A DNA stretch of 55,576 nucleotides from JAVBLK01 sp031553565 (GCA_031553565.1 JAVBLK010000007.1:1-55576); one strand, 5' to 3'; shown: positions 32,877-42,370, counted from the stretch's first letter. Made by a program: numbers and translations. The notes: a model not told the origin generated them from the sequence alone.

Positions 32877-35606
32877 TTGAAAACTAACGAAGTCAAAAAG
32901 ACGGCTGAAGAAACCAGCGAATTCAAGTACCTGAAACAGCTTAACGGCCTCACAGAGGATGCTGTTTTTGTCAAGCTGCTGCAAGATTTGCGGAATGTCA
33001 AGTCACAGCTTGACACAGTTTCCAAAGACCTGAAGGAAAAAGAGCGCGCAAAGCAGGAACAGCGCCGCGAAGAAGAACGCCGCGCCGCGCTCGTAAAGCA
33101 GCAGCAGGAGGCCGAGCAGCAGCGCCGTCTTTTAGAGGAACAGCAGCGGCTGGCCGCCGAGGAGGCCGAAAAGCTGGCAAAAGCTGAGGCAAAGGCAAAG
33201 AAGGCCAAGGAAAAAGCTGGCGAAAAACCGCCTGCCGAAACTCCGGCTGCGCCCGCGCAAAACGCGCAAACGGCAGCTGCCGAAAATGCCCCTGCCGCGC
33301 CGCAGCCGCCTGTACCCGAAAAAGCCGCCGAAAAAACCGCCGAAAAAGCCGCTGAAAAGCCTGCGGAAAAGCCGCCGGTTGCCGCCGCGGCCCCGGTCGC
33401 GCCCGAAAGGCCGCCGCTCCCTGCAACGGGGCGCATCGTTTCGACCCAGTATATCTCCGGGCGCAACCAGCCGCCTGCAACGCGCAGCCGCCAATTCGAC
33501 CCGAACCAAAGCTTCCGCCATGGCGCGCAGGGTACGCAGGCGCCTAGGGCTCCCGGCGCGCCCGGTGCCCGTCCGCCTTTTGCACCGGGACAGCGCCCGC
33601 CGCTAAGGGGAAACCGTCCCGCCGAAATGCAGGTCAATATTCCCACCGGACAGACGCGCACCGGCGAGCAGAAGAAGCGTTCGGGCGAGCAGAACAAGTC
33701 CGAGGACAAGAAGGGAATGAATATGCGCACGCTCATAAGGAAAGGTTTTGTCGAGGCCGACGACCTTTACGGCGAGGAGCGCATGGGCAGCCGCAAATTA
33801 AAGAATAAAAAAGTAAAGGACGAATATAAATTTGTCCCGATAAAAATTGAACACGCTGTCATAACAAACAAGGATCTTACCGTCAAGATCCTTTCGGAAA
33901 AAATAGGAAAACCGGCTACCGAGATCATTAAGCAGCTGATGGTTTTGGGTATTATGGCTACCGTCAACAGTATCGTTGACTTTTCCGCCATGGAGCTGGT
34001 CGCAAACGAGCTGGGCATAACGCTGGAATTAAAGCTTGATAAGACCAAGGAAGAGCTTTTGGAAGATATCCACAGCGCGGAGGCCGCCGACACGGCCGGC
34101 ATGGTCAAGCGTCCGCCTATCGTTGCGGTCATGGGACACGTCGATCACGGTAAAACCTCGCTGCTGGACGCGATCAGGAAGACCGACGTTGCCGAGGGCG
34201 AGGCTGGCGGCATCACGCAGCACATAGGCGCGTATACCATTATGGCTGCAGGCGAGCCGATCACGTTTATCGATACGCCCGGCCACGAGGCATTTACAGC
34301 AATGAGGGCGCGCGGCGCGCAGGTCACGGATATCGCCATCATTGTCGTGGCAGCCGACGACGGCGTTATGCCGCAGTCAATAGAGGCGATCAACCATGTA
34401 AAGGCTGCCGGAGTGCCGATAATAGTTGCGATCAATAAGATCGACAAGCCGCAGGCCGATGCCGAGAGGATAAAGCAGCAGCTGACTAACCACGGCCTTC
34501 TTACCGAGGAATGGGGCGGCGATATCATCATGGTGCCGGTTTCTGCAAAGACCGGCAAGAATCTAGATAAGCTGTTGGAGAGCATCCTGCTGGTTGCGGA
34601 GGTGCGTGAATTCCGTGCCGATCCGGGCCGCAAGGCGACCGGTACTATCGTCGAGGCGCAGCTGGATAAGGGCAAGGGCCCTGTCGCGACTGTCATTGTA
34701 CAGAACGGCACACTGCGCGTGGGCGACTCGGTCGCGGCCGGGCTTGCCATCGGAAAGATCAGGGCGATGTTCGACAACAACGGCAAGAGCGTTAAGGAGG
34801 CGAAGCCCTCATACGCTGTGTCGGTTTTGGGCTTTGACGCGGTGCCGGAGGCCGGCGATATACTGCACGTTGTGGACGACCTTGCGTTCAGCAAGCAGCT
34901 TACCAGCGAACGGCGCGACAAGCTGAAGTCCGAACAGATAAAATTTGCGAACAAGATCACATTAGAGGATGTTTTGGCTAAAACCAATGAGTCGCACAAA
35001 ACGCTCAACCTTATCATCAAGGCGGACGTGCAGGGCTCGGTCGAGGCGCTTAAATATTCGCTTACAAAGCTTGCGAACGACGAGGTCAAGATCACTATCG
35101 TTCACGGCGGCGCGGGCGCGGTCAACAAATCTGACATTATGCTGGCGCAGGCGTCAAAGGCCGTTATTATCGGTTTCAACGTAAAGGTCGACACAGATAC
35201 CAAACGCTACGCAGAAGGCGAGGGCGTGGACGTAAGGCAATATTCTATAATCTACGAGGCGATCGACGATATCGAGGCGATGACTAAGGGTATGCTGGCG
35301 CCAGTTTACCGCGAGATGCCGCTCGGCAAGGCGGAGGTCCGCAATATATTCAAGGTCACGGGCGCGGGCGTTATCGCGGGCAGCTATATACTTGACGGCA
35401 AGGTTGCGCGCGGCTGCAAGGCCAGGGTGAAGCGCGGCGAGGAAACGGTTTTCGAGGGCACCGTTACGGGGCTTAAGCGGTTTAAGGACGACGCAAAGGA
35501 AGTTGCCGCCGGTTTCGAATGCGGTATCAGTATGGACGGGTTCTCGGCGTTTGTCTTGGGCGATATCATAGAAGCGTACCTGATCGAGCAGGTTAAGCCT
35601 GTTTAA
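32877..35606 (+). CDS. infB: Translation initiation factor IF-2
   Basis: 909 residues, starting with TTG after a TGAGG site. Residues 50-270 are coiled-coil and Ala/Pro/Lys/Glu-rich, disordered. The GTPase domain has GHVDHGKT at residues 420-427, then 'DTPGHEAF' and 'NKID'; EF-Tu-like and initiator-tRNA-binding C-terminal domains follow. It positions fMet-tRNA on the ribosome. A long Ser/Ala frame opposite the N-terminal region is only a mirror of the repetitive sequence. Confidence 0.97.
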   Translation: MKTNEVKKTAEETSEFKYLKQLNGLTEDAVFVKLLQDLRNVKSQLDTVSKDLKEKERAKQEQRREEERRAALVKQQQEAEQQRRLLEEQQRLAAEEAEKLAKAEAKAKKAKEKAGEKPPAETPAAPAQNAQTAAAENAPAAPQPPVPEKAAEKTAEKAAEKPAEKPPVAAAAPVAPERPPLPATGRIVSTQYISGRNQPPATRSRQFDPNQSFRHGAQGTQAPRAPGAPGARPPFAPGQRPPLRGNRPAEMQVNIPTGQTRTGEQKKRSGEQNKSEDKKGMNMRTLIRKGFVEADDLYGEERMGSRKLKNKKVKDEYKFVPIKIEHAVITNKDLTVKILSEKIGKPATEIIKQLMVLGIMATVNSIVDFSAMELVANELGITLELKLDKTKEELLEDIHSAEAADTAGMVKRPPIVAVMGHVDHGKTSLLDAIRKTDVAEGEAGGITQHIGAYTIMAAGEPITFIDTPGHEAFTAMRARGAQVTDIAIIVVAADDGVMPQSIEAINHVKAAGVPIIVAINKIDKPQADAERIKQQLTNHGLLTEEWGGDIIMVPVSAKTGKNLDKLLESILLVAEVREFRADPGRKATGTIVEAQLDKGKGPVATVIVQNGTLRVGDSVAAGLAIGKIRAMFDNNGKSVKEAKPSYAVSVLGFDAVPEAGDILHVVDDLAFSKQLTSERRDKLKSEQIKFANKITLEDVLAKTNESHKTLNLIIKADVQGSVEALKYSLTKLANDEVKITIVHGGAGAVNKSDIMLAQASKAVIIGFNVKVDTDTKRYAEGEGVDVRQYSIIYEAIDDIEAMTKGMLAPVYREMPLGKAEVRNIFKVTGAGVIAGSYILDGKVARGCKARVKRGEETVFEGTVTGLKRFKDDAKEVAAGFECGISMDGFSAFVLGDIIEAYLIEQVKPV

Positions 35607-35614
35607 AGCAAAAA

Positions 35615-35630
35615 AATCGGTATTATCCCC
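35615..35630 (+). repeat. Solo end of the AATCGGT...TACCCC element
   Basis: AATCGGTATTATCCCC just after infB matches the inverted ends of the element at 48591-48691. Only one end is seen here. Confidence 0.45.
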
Positions 35631-35719
35631 TGATTTCGGCGTGTAACGCATAAAACGCTGCGGCAACCATACGCTAAGTATCAGCGGTGACGCTAAGTAA
35701 TAGTAATACTAACCCTAAT

Positions 35720-35852
35720 TTTAATTTACCAGTCTTTCGCCATCTTTTCGGCACAGAGCCGTCTAAAATGCTCGCGCGTAGGCTTTGCTACGCGCTCCGC
35801 TTTTAGCCGGCGTTGCCCACCAAAATCTATGCGAAATATTTAGGTAAATTAT
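35720..35852. repeat. 133-bp palindromic intergenic element before rbfA
   Basis: TTAATTTACC at one side and GGTAAATTAT at the other bracket a large hairpin. Inside, GCCG.CTAAAA pairs with TTTTAG.CCGGC and GCGCGTAGgctttgCTACGCGC closes the apex. No gene is seen in 35607-35912; a TATAAT at 35850-35855 may serve rbfA. Confidence 0.6.
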
Positions 35853-35912
35853 AATGGTATTGTATAAGAAATACCGCCGTGCGGTCAGCACAGCAGAACC
35901 GGAGAAAGAACA

Positions 35913-36275
35913 ATGGCTAATTACAGGATGCAGCGCGTTAATTCCGAGATCCAGAAAGCTGTTATGGAGATCATAAACGGCTCGTTAAAGGATCCCAGGC
36001 TTACCGATATGATCAGCGTTACGCGCGCGGACGTCGATCAGGACTTAAAGAACGCTAAAATATATTTAAGCATCTATTCCGGCGACCCGGAGCGGAAACA
36101 GTCGAACTTCGACGCTATCAAGAGCAGCTCCGGCTTTATCCGCCACGAGCTCGCAAAAATTCTGCCGCATATCAGGCAGGTGCCCGTTCTTAATTTTTAT
36201 ATCGACGAAACGCTGGATTACAGCGATAAAATCAATAAAATACTTGCAGATATAAAGAAGAACGACGGGAAATAG
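35913..36275 (+). CDS. rbfA: Ribosome-binding factor A
   Basis: 120 residues. KH-like fold; 'YRMQRVNSEIQKAVMEIINGSLKDPRL' start and 'IRHELAKILPHIRQVPVLNFYIDETLDYSDKINKIL' end are typical. It helps 16S 3' end maturation on the 30S subunit. A CCGGAGAAA site precedes the ATG. The next 268 bases to nrnA show no gene. Confidence 0.96.
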   Translation: MANYRMQRVNSEIQKAVMEIINGSLKDPRLTDMISVTRADVDQDLKNAKIYLSIYSGDPERKQSNFDAIKSSSGFIRHELAKILPHIRQVPVLNFYIDETLDYSDKINKILADIKKNDGK

Positions 36276-36543
36276 AGCATTACGGCATAAGGCTTAAGCA
36301 GGCTTTTAAATTACGCATTGCCGGCGTATATTTGGCAAAACGGTATAAGATGCTTGCCCGTAAGGTTTCGCTGCGGCACGCGCTTTTATCCCATATTGCC
36401 CTCAAGTTTCCGCCCGGCGTGCTTGTAATTTTCAAATTCACTGTACGCGCCGTTTTTCATCCGTTTATCCGTTTCCGCCACCCGGTTCTTTCAGCCGGCA
36501 CACTTTGCCGCAAGGCACAAAGAAAAGGGCGTTTGATTAAAAT

Positions 36544-37494
36544 ATGAACGACAATAGCAATAAAATCATTTCTGTTCTGAAATCAGCAAAGCGGCCGGCG
36601 TATTTTTGCCATATGCGGCCGGACGGCGACACGCTGGGTGCGGCATTCGGGTTGAAAAAGGCGTTCGGCGGCGACGTATTCTGTGATTCCGGCGTATCCT
36701 CATATTACGATATTATACCGGGTATCGAGGGGCTGAACGCATCAGAGGCGGAGATATCCTCCTATGACCTGCTTATCGCTGTCGATTGTGCGGACGCGCC
36801 GCGGCTGGGGAAATATGCCGCCGCATTTTTAAAGCATCCGAATACGGTCAATATCGACCATCACTATACCAACGATTCTTTTGCAAAATTCAACTATATA
36901 CAGCCCGCCGCTTCCAGTACCGGCGAAATAGTTTTCGGTCTTTTAAAAGCCGCAGGCATGCCGCTTGACCGCGAAACGGCGGTATGCTTATATATCGCGG
37001 TAAACACCGACACGGGCAATTTTACGCATAACAATACAACGCCGGAATCATTGCTGATGGCGGCGGAGCTGCTTAAACACGGAGTGGACGTGTCGTTTCT
37101 CAATTCCAAGCTGTACAAGGAAATGCCTGAAAACCGGTTAAGGCTGCTTTCAAGGACGCTGGATACGCTTAAGCTTTTTGAAAACGGCAGAGTAGCTGTG
37201 CTGGATATCACGCTAAAAACCTTTGCGGAGCTTAATTGTAAGGGCGGCGACACCGAGGGGTTTGTGGAATATGCCGCCAACTGCGCCGGCGCGCTGGTGG
37301 GCATACTGATCACCGAGATAGCGCGCAACTCCTATAAGGTAAGCCTCAGAAGCAAGCCGGGCATCGATGTCAGCCGCGTTGCCGCCGCATACAACGGGGG
37401 CGGACACAAGCAGGCGGCAGGCTGTTTGATTTCGGGCAAGCTGCCGGACGTAATAGATAAGCTGGTATTCGCGTGCGGCAGAGAGCTGGCGTAA
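36544..37494 (+). CDS. nrnA: DHH/DHHA1 phosphoesterase NrnA
   Basis: 316 residues. It degrades nanoRNA and 3'-phosphoadenosine 5'-phosphate. DHH motifs: 'MRPDGDTLGA', 'VDCADAPRLG', 'NIDHHYTND' and 'NTDTGNF'; the C-terminal DHHA1 domain has 'GGGHKQAAGC'. The order rbfA-nrnA-truB-ribF is conserved in Firmicutes. No clear Shine-Dalgarno precedes the ATG. Confidence 0.95.
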   Translation: MNDNSNKIISVLKSAKRPAYFCHMRPDGDTLGAAFGLKKAFGGDVFCDSGVSSYYDIIPGIEGLNASEAEISSYDLLIAVDCADAPRLGKYAAAFLKHPNTVNIDHHYTNDSFAKFNYIQPAASSTGEIVFGLLKAAGMPLDRETAVCLYIAVNTDTGNFTHNNTTPESLLMAAELLKHGVDVSFLNSKLYKEMPENRLRLLSRTLDTLKLFENGRVAVLDITLKTFAELNCKGGDTEGFVEYAANCAGALVGILITEIARNSYKVSLRSKPGIDVSRVAAAYNGGGHKQAAGCLISGKLPDVIDKLVFACGRELA

Positions 37495-37634
37495 GCCGCA
37501 CACTGTGAAGTAAGTTAACTGCCGCCGGCGGCCGGTGCGCTCCTAAGCAGCGTTTCAAAATACCCGAAAACAGCGAAAGGATTTCACCGAAAAGCCTTCG
37601 ATGTTTTAGCCGCGGATAAGTTACAGGAAAATAA

Positions 37635-38351
37635 ATGATAACAGGTTTTTTCAATATAAATAAACCGTCGGGGCTGACCAGCGCGGCTGTCGTAGGCCGG
37701 GTCAAACGTATCATCCGGCAAAAAGACTTAGGGCATATGGGAACGCTTGACCCGATGGCGTCAGGGGTTTTGATAGTCGCGGCGGGACGCGGGGCTACAA
37801 AGCAGTTCGATATCCTGCACAAGCGGAAAAAAGAATACGTTGCCGGATTCAAATTCGGAACGGATACCGACACCCTTGATACTACCGGAAAAGTCATTAG
37901 TTCCGGCGGCGCGGTGCCGGATGAGGCCGATTTAAGGGCGGCGCTGCCGAAGCTTACCGGAAAGCTTATGCAGATGCCGCCGGCCTTCAGCGCAAAGAGC
38001 GTTAACGGCGAAAAGGCATACAAAATTGCCCGGCGCGGCGAAACGGTAATTCTTTCCCCAAAAGAGGTCGAGGTATTTTCGTTCAGCCTTTTATCCCGTG
38101 AATCCGCCGATACGTTTGTTTTTAAGGTAATATGCGGCGGCGGCACATATATCCGCAGCCTCGCGCGGGATCTGGGCGCGCTGCTGGGTACAACTGCCGT
38201 TATGAGCAGCCTTGTAAGGACGGAAAGCGCGGGACTTAATGTGAAAGGCGCAGTGACCCTTGAAGAGCTTTCGGAAGGCTTTGAAAAATATATAATTCCT
38301 GTCGGCGAAATGCTGGATATGCAGGGCGCGGCAGATGGAAACAAGGCATAA
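37635..38351 (+). CDS. truB: tRNA pseudouridine-55 synthase
   Basis: 238 residues. The catalytic Asp lies in 'GHMGTLDPMASGVL', and 'KPSGLTS' opens the protein. It isomerises U55 in the T-loop of tRNA, next to the m5U54 made by TrmFO. It is shorter than the common 290-310 residues, and no C-terminal PUA-like domain is evident. An AGGAAAAT site precedes the ATG. Confidence 0.95.
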   Translation: MITGFFNINKPSGLTSAAVVGRVKRIIRQKDLGHMGTLDPMASGVLIVAAGRGATKQFDILHKRKKEYVAGFKFGTDTDTLDTTGKVISSGGAVPDEADLRAALPKLTGKLMQMPPAFSAKSVNGEKAYKIARRGETVILSPKEVEVFSFSLLSRESADTFVFKVICGGGTYIRSLARDLGALLGTTAVMSSLVRTESAGLNVKGAVTLEELSEGFEKYIIPVGEMLDMQGAADGNKA

Positions 38352-38429
38352 GCGGCATAAGTGTTCTATAAAACAGCAATTTGTAGAATACTTTTCAACA
38401 ACAGTAAATCCGGCGCATAGTCAGTAAAT

Positions 38430-39338
38430 ATGATCGTATATAAATTCAGCGATATTAATAAGGAAAAATCACCGTTGTGCGTTGCGCTCGGTTTTTTTGA
38501 CAGTATTCATAAGGGACATGCAGCGATTATCACCGGCATAGTATCTCATGCGCGCGAAACAGGCTGCTTGTCGGCGGTCATGACCTTTGACAACAACCCG
38601 TTTTATGCTCTGGGGTACGATACAAAGCTTATATATACGTTTTCCGAGCGTTGCGGTATTTTGAAAAACCTCGGCGCAGATATCGTGATCGCGGCGGAGT
38701 TTGACCGGGCGTTTATGTCTACGCCTGCGGCGGAGTTTTTAAGGATGCTTAACGCAGGCAAAAACATCAGGATGATCTCGTGCGGCGAGGATTATAAATT
38801 CGGGCAGAATTCAGAGGGGGACGTTGCCCTTTTACGCGGATTTTGCGAAAAAAACGGCATACAGCTTTCGATAGTACCGCAAATAAAGGCCGGCGCAGTC
38901 AAGGTTTCCAGCTCGCTGATCCGCGGGAAACTGCTTTCCGGCGACATCGAAGGGGCGAACCTGCTGCTCGGCTCGCCATACAGTGTTTCAGCGCGCGTGT
39001 CAGAGGGGCGGCATATCGGCACAGCGCTGACGTATCCTACGGCAAACATCCAGCTTGACCCGGAAAAATTGCAGATAAAGGCAGGGGTTTACTTTACCAA
39101 TGTCTACATAGACGGGACAAAATATATGGGGGTTACCAACGCGGGCGGCAAGCCGACGTTCGGCCTCGATAATTACAGCGTTGAAACTTATATCATAAAT
39201 TATAATTCGGACTTATACGGGCAATATATAAAGGTGGAGTTTATTAAGCGCGTGCGCGGCATACAGGCCTTTTCCTCGGCATCAGAGTTAAAGGCAATGA
39301 TAGCAAAGGATATAGCTTTACGTTATAAGGAAGGTTAA
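38430..39338 (+). CDS. ribF: Bifunctional riboflavin kinase/FAD synthetase
   Basis: 302 residues. The N-terminal adenylyltransferase has 'ALGFFDSIHKGHAAII' and the C-terminal flavokinase 'TYPTANIQ', 'AGVYFTNVYIDG', 'NAGGKPTF' and the C-terminal 'YGQYIKVEFIKRVRG'. It makes FMN then FAD, needed by TrmFO. Last gene of the conserved cluster; rpsO and pnp, which usually follow, are absent. Confidence 0.95.
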   Translation: MIVYKFSDINKEKSPLCVALGFFDSIHKGHAAIITGIVSHARETGCLSAVMTFDNNPFYALGYDTKLIYTFSERCGILKNLGADIVIAAEFDRAFMSTPAAEFLRMLNAGKNIRMISCGEDYKFGQNSEGDVALLRGFCEKNGIQLSIVPQIKAGAVKVSSSLIRGKLLSGDIEGANLLLGSPYSVSARVSEGRHIGTALTYPTANIQLDPEKLQIKAGVYFTNVYIDGTKYMGVTNAGGKPTFGLDNYSVETYIINYNSDLYGQYIKVEFIKRVRGIQAFSSASELKAMIAKDIALRYKEG

Positions 39339-39344
39339 GACACA

Positions 39345-39395
39345 GACATTTTTCTTTTAACGGGTCATGCGCGTTTCTGCTAAAAGTAAAATGTC
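39345..39395. repeat. Short hairpin repeat, GGACATTTTT family, copy 2
   Basis: GACATTTTTCTTTTA pairs with TAAAAGTAAAATGTC around ACGGGTCATGCGCGTTTCTGC, a loop close to that at 80-132. It sits between ribF and the endonuclease IV gene, so it could act as a transcript barrier. Confidence 0.65.
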
Positions 39396-39410
39396 GCGGA
39401 TTAATATTAC

Positions 39411-39417
39411 AAGGAGT
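39411..39417 (+). promoter_or_regulatory. Shine-Dalgarno that sets the endonuclease IV start
   Basis: AAGGAGT lies eight bases before an in-frame ATC at 39425. No ATG, GTG or TTG exists at a suitable distance in this frame. Confidence 0.7.
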
Positions 39418-39424
39418 ATCATTT

Positions 39425-40306
39425 ATCGAAAATGCAGCGGAAAAAATAAGGTTCGGGCCGTCGGGCAACTCTGCGTCTTTTTATGCCGAGGGGCATAAAA
39501 GCACGGTCGAGACGGCCGCGTGGCTTAAGGCGAGGGGGCTTGACGCCTTTGAATACTCCTTTGGGCGCGGCGTAAATATCGGCGACGCGGCCGCGGTAAA
39601 AATCGGCGCAGAAATGGCGGCGAACGATATTGCCGTAAGCTGTCATGCGCCGTATTATATAAACCTTTGCAACCCTGACGACGCCGAGGTCGTAAAATCG
39701 TTCGGCTATATCAAAAAATCCGTCCGCGCGATAAATCTGATGGGTGGAAAAAGGGTGGTGTTTCATACCGGCTATTTCGGAAAACTGGGGACAGACGACG
39801 CGGTAAAGCTGGCCGCCGAAAGATTGCGTGTGCTTATCGCGCACCTTGACGAGACCGGCGCCGGCGATTTTATCCTGTGCCCGGAGGCGATGGGCAAGCC
39901 CAGCCAGTTAGGGACATACCGGCAGGTAATAGAGCTGTGCAAGATCGACGAAAGGCTGATCCCCGCCTATGACTTCGGGCACATAAATTCCTTGACCGGA
40001 GGCGGATTAAGAGGCTACGGCGATTACAAGGAAATATTTGACTATACGATCGGGCATCTCGGACGCGGCAAGACCGAAAAACTGCATATTCATTTTTCCA
40101 AAATACAATACGGCGCAAAAGGCGAAATAAGGCATCTTGATTTTACCGACGAAAAATATGGGCCGGATTTCGAGCCGCTGATGCAGGTGCTGTCAGATTA
40201 CCGCCTTTTACCGAGGGTTATTTGCGAATCCAGTGAAAATATGGCGGAAGACGCTTTGCAAATGAAGCGGTATTATGATAAAATAAGTAATACTGAGCGG
40301 CGGTAA
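39425..40306 (+). CDS. nfo: Endonuclease IV family AP endonuclease with apparent ATC start
   Basis: 293 residues if read from ATC at 39425. The frame is homologous to the family from the first residues (ENAAEKIRFGPSGNSASFYAEG), well before the first in-frame ATG (39614). Metal-site residues are visible in 'SCHAPYYINL', 'VFHTGYFG', 'CPEAMGKPSQLGT', 'PAYDFGHINS', 'LHIHFSK' and 'ICESSEN', the pattern of the Xyl-isomerase-like TIM barrel. It cuts DNA at abasic sites. Starts at ATC are very rare; a sequencing error or a mutated ATG is the alternative. Confidence 0.85.
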   Translation: MENAAEKIRFGPSGNSASFYAEGHKSTVETAAWLKARGLDAFEYSFGRGVNIGDAAAVKIGAEMAANDIAVSCHAPYYINLCNPDDAEVVKSFGYIKKSVRAINLMGGKRVVFHTGYFGKLGTDDAVKLAAERLRVLIAHLDETGAGDFILCPEAMGKPSQLGTYRQVIELCKIDERLIPAYDFGHINSLTGGGLRGYGDYKEIFDYTIGHLGRGKTEKLHIHFSKIQYGAKGEIRHLDFTDEKYGPDFEPLMQVLSDYRLLPRVICESSENMAEDALQMKRYYDKISNTERR

Positions 40307-40343
40307 AAATGCTTATTTTAACCGCAGATTAGTATCAATAAAC

Positions 40344-40418
40344 CGGTACTATTCCCCAGGGCAGGGCCCTGGACCCGAATTTTCATAAAACTAAGTTTTT
40401 GAAAATTCTTTCCGCAGT
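40344..40418 (+). repeat. Partial CCCAGGGCAGGGCCCTGG hairpin repeat before the peptidase gene
   Basis: GGTACTATTCCCCAGGGCAG, a GGGC/GCCC hairpin, then GAATTTTCA paired with TGAAAATTC. The same parts, reversed, are in the element at 48591-48691. The right end is missing. Confidence 0.6.
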
Positions 40419-40430
40419 AATCGGAGTATT

Positions 40431-41471
40431 ATGTATAACAAGGCCGGGGCATATATTGTTTTCGATGCAGATATGCGGTTTTACCTTACGGGGCAAAAGG
40501 TTTCATTCGGCTGCGTGGTATTGACAAAAAAAGCCAATTTTTACATTTCCGACTCGCGTTACGAGACCGCGCTGCGGACCTCGCTGCCGGATTACGAGAT
40601 AATAATCGTAAAGCGCGACGGCTTGTATCCGGCGCTCTGCGCGCTTAAAGATAAACTGGGCATAACGACCTTCGGCGTCGAGGACGAAACGCTTACATAC
40701 AACGATTTTGTCGCGCTGAAAACCGCGTTAGGCAGGAACGCCGTACTGATCAATGCCAGCCGCGAATTCGGAAGTATGCGCGCCATCAAGTCTCAGGCCG
40801 AGCTGGATAAAATAATAGCGGCGCAGAAGCTTACCAGGCTGGCGTATGAGGCGGCGCTAGACAGGTTGAAGGCGGGGGTGACCGAGCGCGAGGTCGCGGC
40901 AGTCATCGTTTACGAAATGCTGCGGGGCGGCGCGGACGATTATGCGTTTTTCCCGATAGTGTCTTTCGGCGAGAATTCTGCTAAGCCGCATCACAGCCCG
41001 GACGATACGCGCCTTAATAAGGGCAATATCGTTATGCTCGACCTCGGCGCAAAGTACCGGGGCTATTGCAGCGATATGACGCGTACTGTCTTTTACGGCG
41101 AGCCGGGCAAAGACATGGAAAGGATATATAACATCGTCCTGTCAGCGCAAGAATCGGCTCTTGGCGGCATCAAGCCCGGCATGACCTGCCACGAGGCCGA
41201 CTCGCTTGCCAGGGAATATATACGGGCTAAGGGCTTTGACAAGGAGTTCGGACACGGAAGCGGCCACGGCGTCGGCGTCAAGATACACGACGAGCCCAGC
41301 CTTTCGCCGGGGAACACCGCAGTCTTGACAGAGGGTATGGTCGTCACGGTCGAGCCGGGCATATACCTGCCGGGCCACGGCGGCGTCAGGATAGAGGATA
41401 TGATATATATTACCGAAACGGGCACAACTAATTTGACCAATGTCAAAAAAGGGCTTACAATAATAAAATAA
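40431..41471 (+). CDS. Xaa-Pro aminopeptidase (M24 family)
   Basis: 346 residues. A creatinase-like N-terminal domain (1-120) and the pita-bread C-terminal domain. The dinuclear metal ligands are in 'VMLDLGAKYRGYCSDMTRT' (two Asp), 'GHGSGHGVG' (His), 'VTVEPGIYL' (Glu) and 'GVRIEDM' (Glu). It removes N-terminal residues before proline. Its place just before efp is typical of Firmicutes. CGGAGTATT precedes the ATG. Confidence 0.93.
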   Translation: MYNKAGAYIVFDADMRFYLTGQKVSFGCVVLTKKANFYISDSRYETALRTSLPDYEIIIVKRDGLYPALCALKDKLGITTFGVEDETLTYNDFVALKTALGRNAVLINASREFGSMRAIKSQAELDKIIAAQKLTRLAYEAALDRLKAGVTEREVAAVIVYEMLRGGADDYAFFPIVSFGENSAKPHHSPDDTRLNKGNIVMLDLGAKYRGYCSDMTRTVFYGEPGKDMERIYNIVLSAQESALGGIKPGMTCHEADSLAREYIRAKGFDKEFGHGSGHGVGVKIHDEPSLSPGNTAVLTEGMVVTVEPGIYLPGHGGVRIEDMIYITETGTTNLTNVKKGLTIIK

Positions 41472-41510
41472 ACGCCGGACATTGTATCGATATCCGGCGC
41501 GGGTTTAAGG

Positions 41511-41669
41511 GGAAGCGATGAATAAATAAGGTTAATTTAGAGCAAGTATTTTTCAGTATGGAAACGGCTTGTTTTTGCAGCAAATAGTAGAACTATTGGC
41601 AAAAAAAGAAGACGTTTTCAGGCGGAAAAGACGCCGCTACTAAATTTTACCGAATTATTCAGCGATTCC
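41511..41669 (-). mobile_element. MITE copy 3 (159 bp, inverted)
   Basis: GGAAGCGATGAATAAAT at the left and (reverse complement) GGAATCGCTGAATAATTCGG at the right; TTAA is on both sides, with two extra G bases on the left. It is in the opposite orientation to copies 1 and 2, and one arm of the internal hairpin is altered (GCAAATAG against CTATTGGC). Confidence 0.82.
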
Positions 41670-41701
41670 TTAAAAAAATCTTTACATAAAAGGAAAAAAA
41701 T

Positions 41702-42265
41702 ATGATAGCAGCAGGTGATCTCAGGAAAGGAATTACGATCGAAATGGACGGCAAGGTCTATACAGTCGTTGATTTCCAGCATGTCAAGCCCGGAAAGGGC
41801 GCGGCGTTTGTCCGCGCTAAGCTTAAAAACGTCATGACGGGGCAGACGCTGGAATTGACGTTCAACCCGTCCGAAAAGTACGAGAACGCGCGTATCGACC
41901 GCAAGGAAATGCAGTATTCGTACACCGACGGCGAGCTTTATTATTTCATGGATATGGAAACCTACGAGCAGCTCCCCTTAAACAAATCGCAGATCGAGGA
42001 CGCGCTCCCCTTCATCAAGGAAGAGATGATGGTAAATATCCAGTTCTACAAGGGCGAGGCGTTCAGCGTAATGCCCCCCAACTTTGTCGAGCTGACGGTG
42101 ACCGAAACCGAGCCCGGCGTTCAAGGCGACACGTCCAAGGCGGGCACGAAGCCGGGGACTTTGGAAACCGGCCTGACGATCCAGATACCGCTGTTCATCA
42201 AGCAGGGCGAAAAGATCCGCGTGGACACAAGGGAAGGCGGCTCTTATTTGGAGCGTGTCAAGTAA
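41702..42265 (+). CDS. efp: Elongation factor P
   Basis: 187 residues. Three KOW/OB-like domains. The loop 'HVKPGKGAAFVRAKL' carries the lysine that is modified in some species (5-aminopentanol in B. subtilis). It relieves stalling at polyproline. An AAAAGGAAAAA site precedes the ATG. It lies before spoIIIAA, as in Bacillus and many Clostridia; accBC is not present. Confidence 0.97.
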   Translation: MIAAGDLRKGITIEMDGKVYTVVDFQHVKPGKGAAFVRAKLKNVMTGQTLELTFNPSEKYENARIDRKEMQYSYTDGELYYFMDMETYEQLPLNKSQIEDALPFIKEEMMVNIQFYKGEAFSVMPPNFVELTVTETEPGVQGDTSKAGTKPGTLETGLTIQIPLFIKQGEKIRVDTREGGSYLERVK

Positions 42266-42331
42266 ATAAACCGGTAAAGCAGCAGCTTATAACTGTTGTC
42301 TTAGATGCCGGATCATTCAATGAGTTTTTAA

Positions 42332-42370
42332 AACCCTTAGGGCAAATTTCCCTAAGGGTTTTTTGTTTTT
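42332..42370 (+). terminator. Intrinsic terminator after efp
   Basis: AACCCTTAGGG/CCCTAAGGGTT stem and TTTTGTTTTT tail. It separates efp from spoIIIA. Confidence 0.95.

Noticed and set aside
32786..33736. 316-residue Gly/Ala/Ser-rich minus-strand frame
   Set aside because: Antisense to the repetitive Ala/Pro/Lys part of IF-2; its apparent low-complexity is a reflection of that.
34145..35095. 316-residue minus-strand frame inside infB
   Set aside because: Low-complexity Ser/Ala composition, antisense to the intact GTPase region of infB.
37370..38344. 324-residue minus-strand frame across nrnA/truB
   Set aside because: No motif, and it is antisense to two clear genes.
39339..39613. Frameshifted or truncated endonuclease IV gene
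   Set aside because: The frame is open and homologous up to the ATC; no frameshift is needed, only an unusual start.
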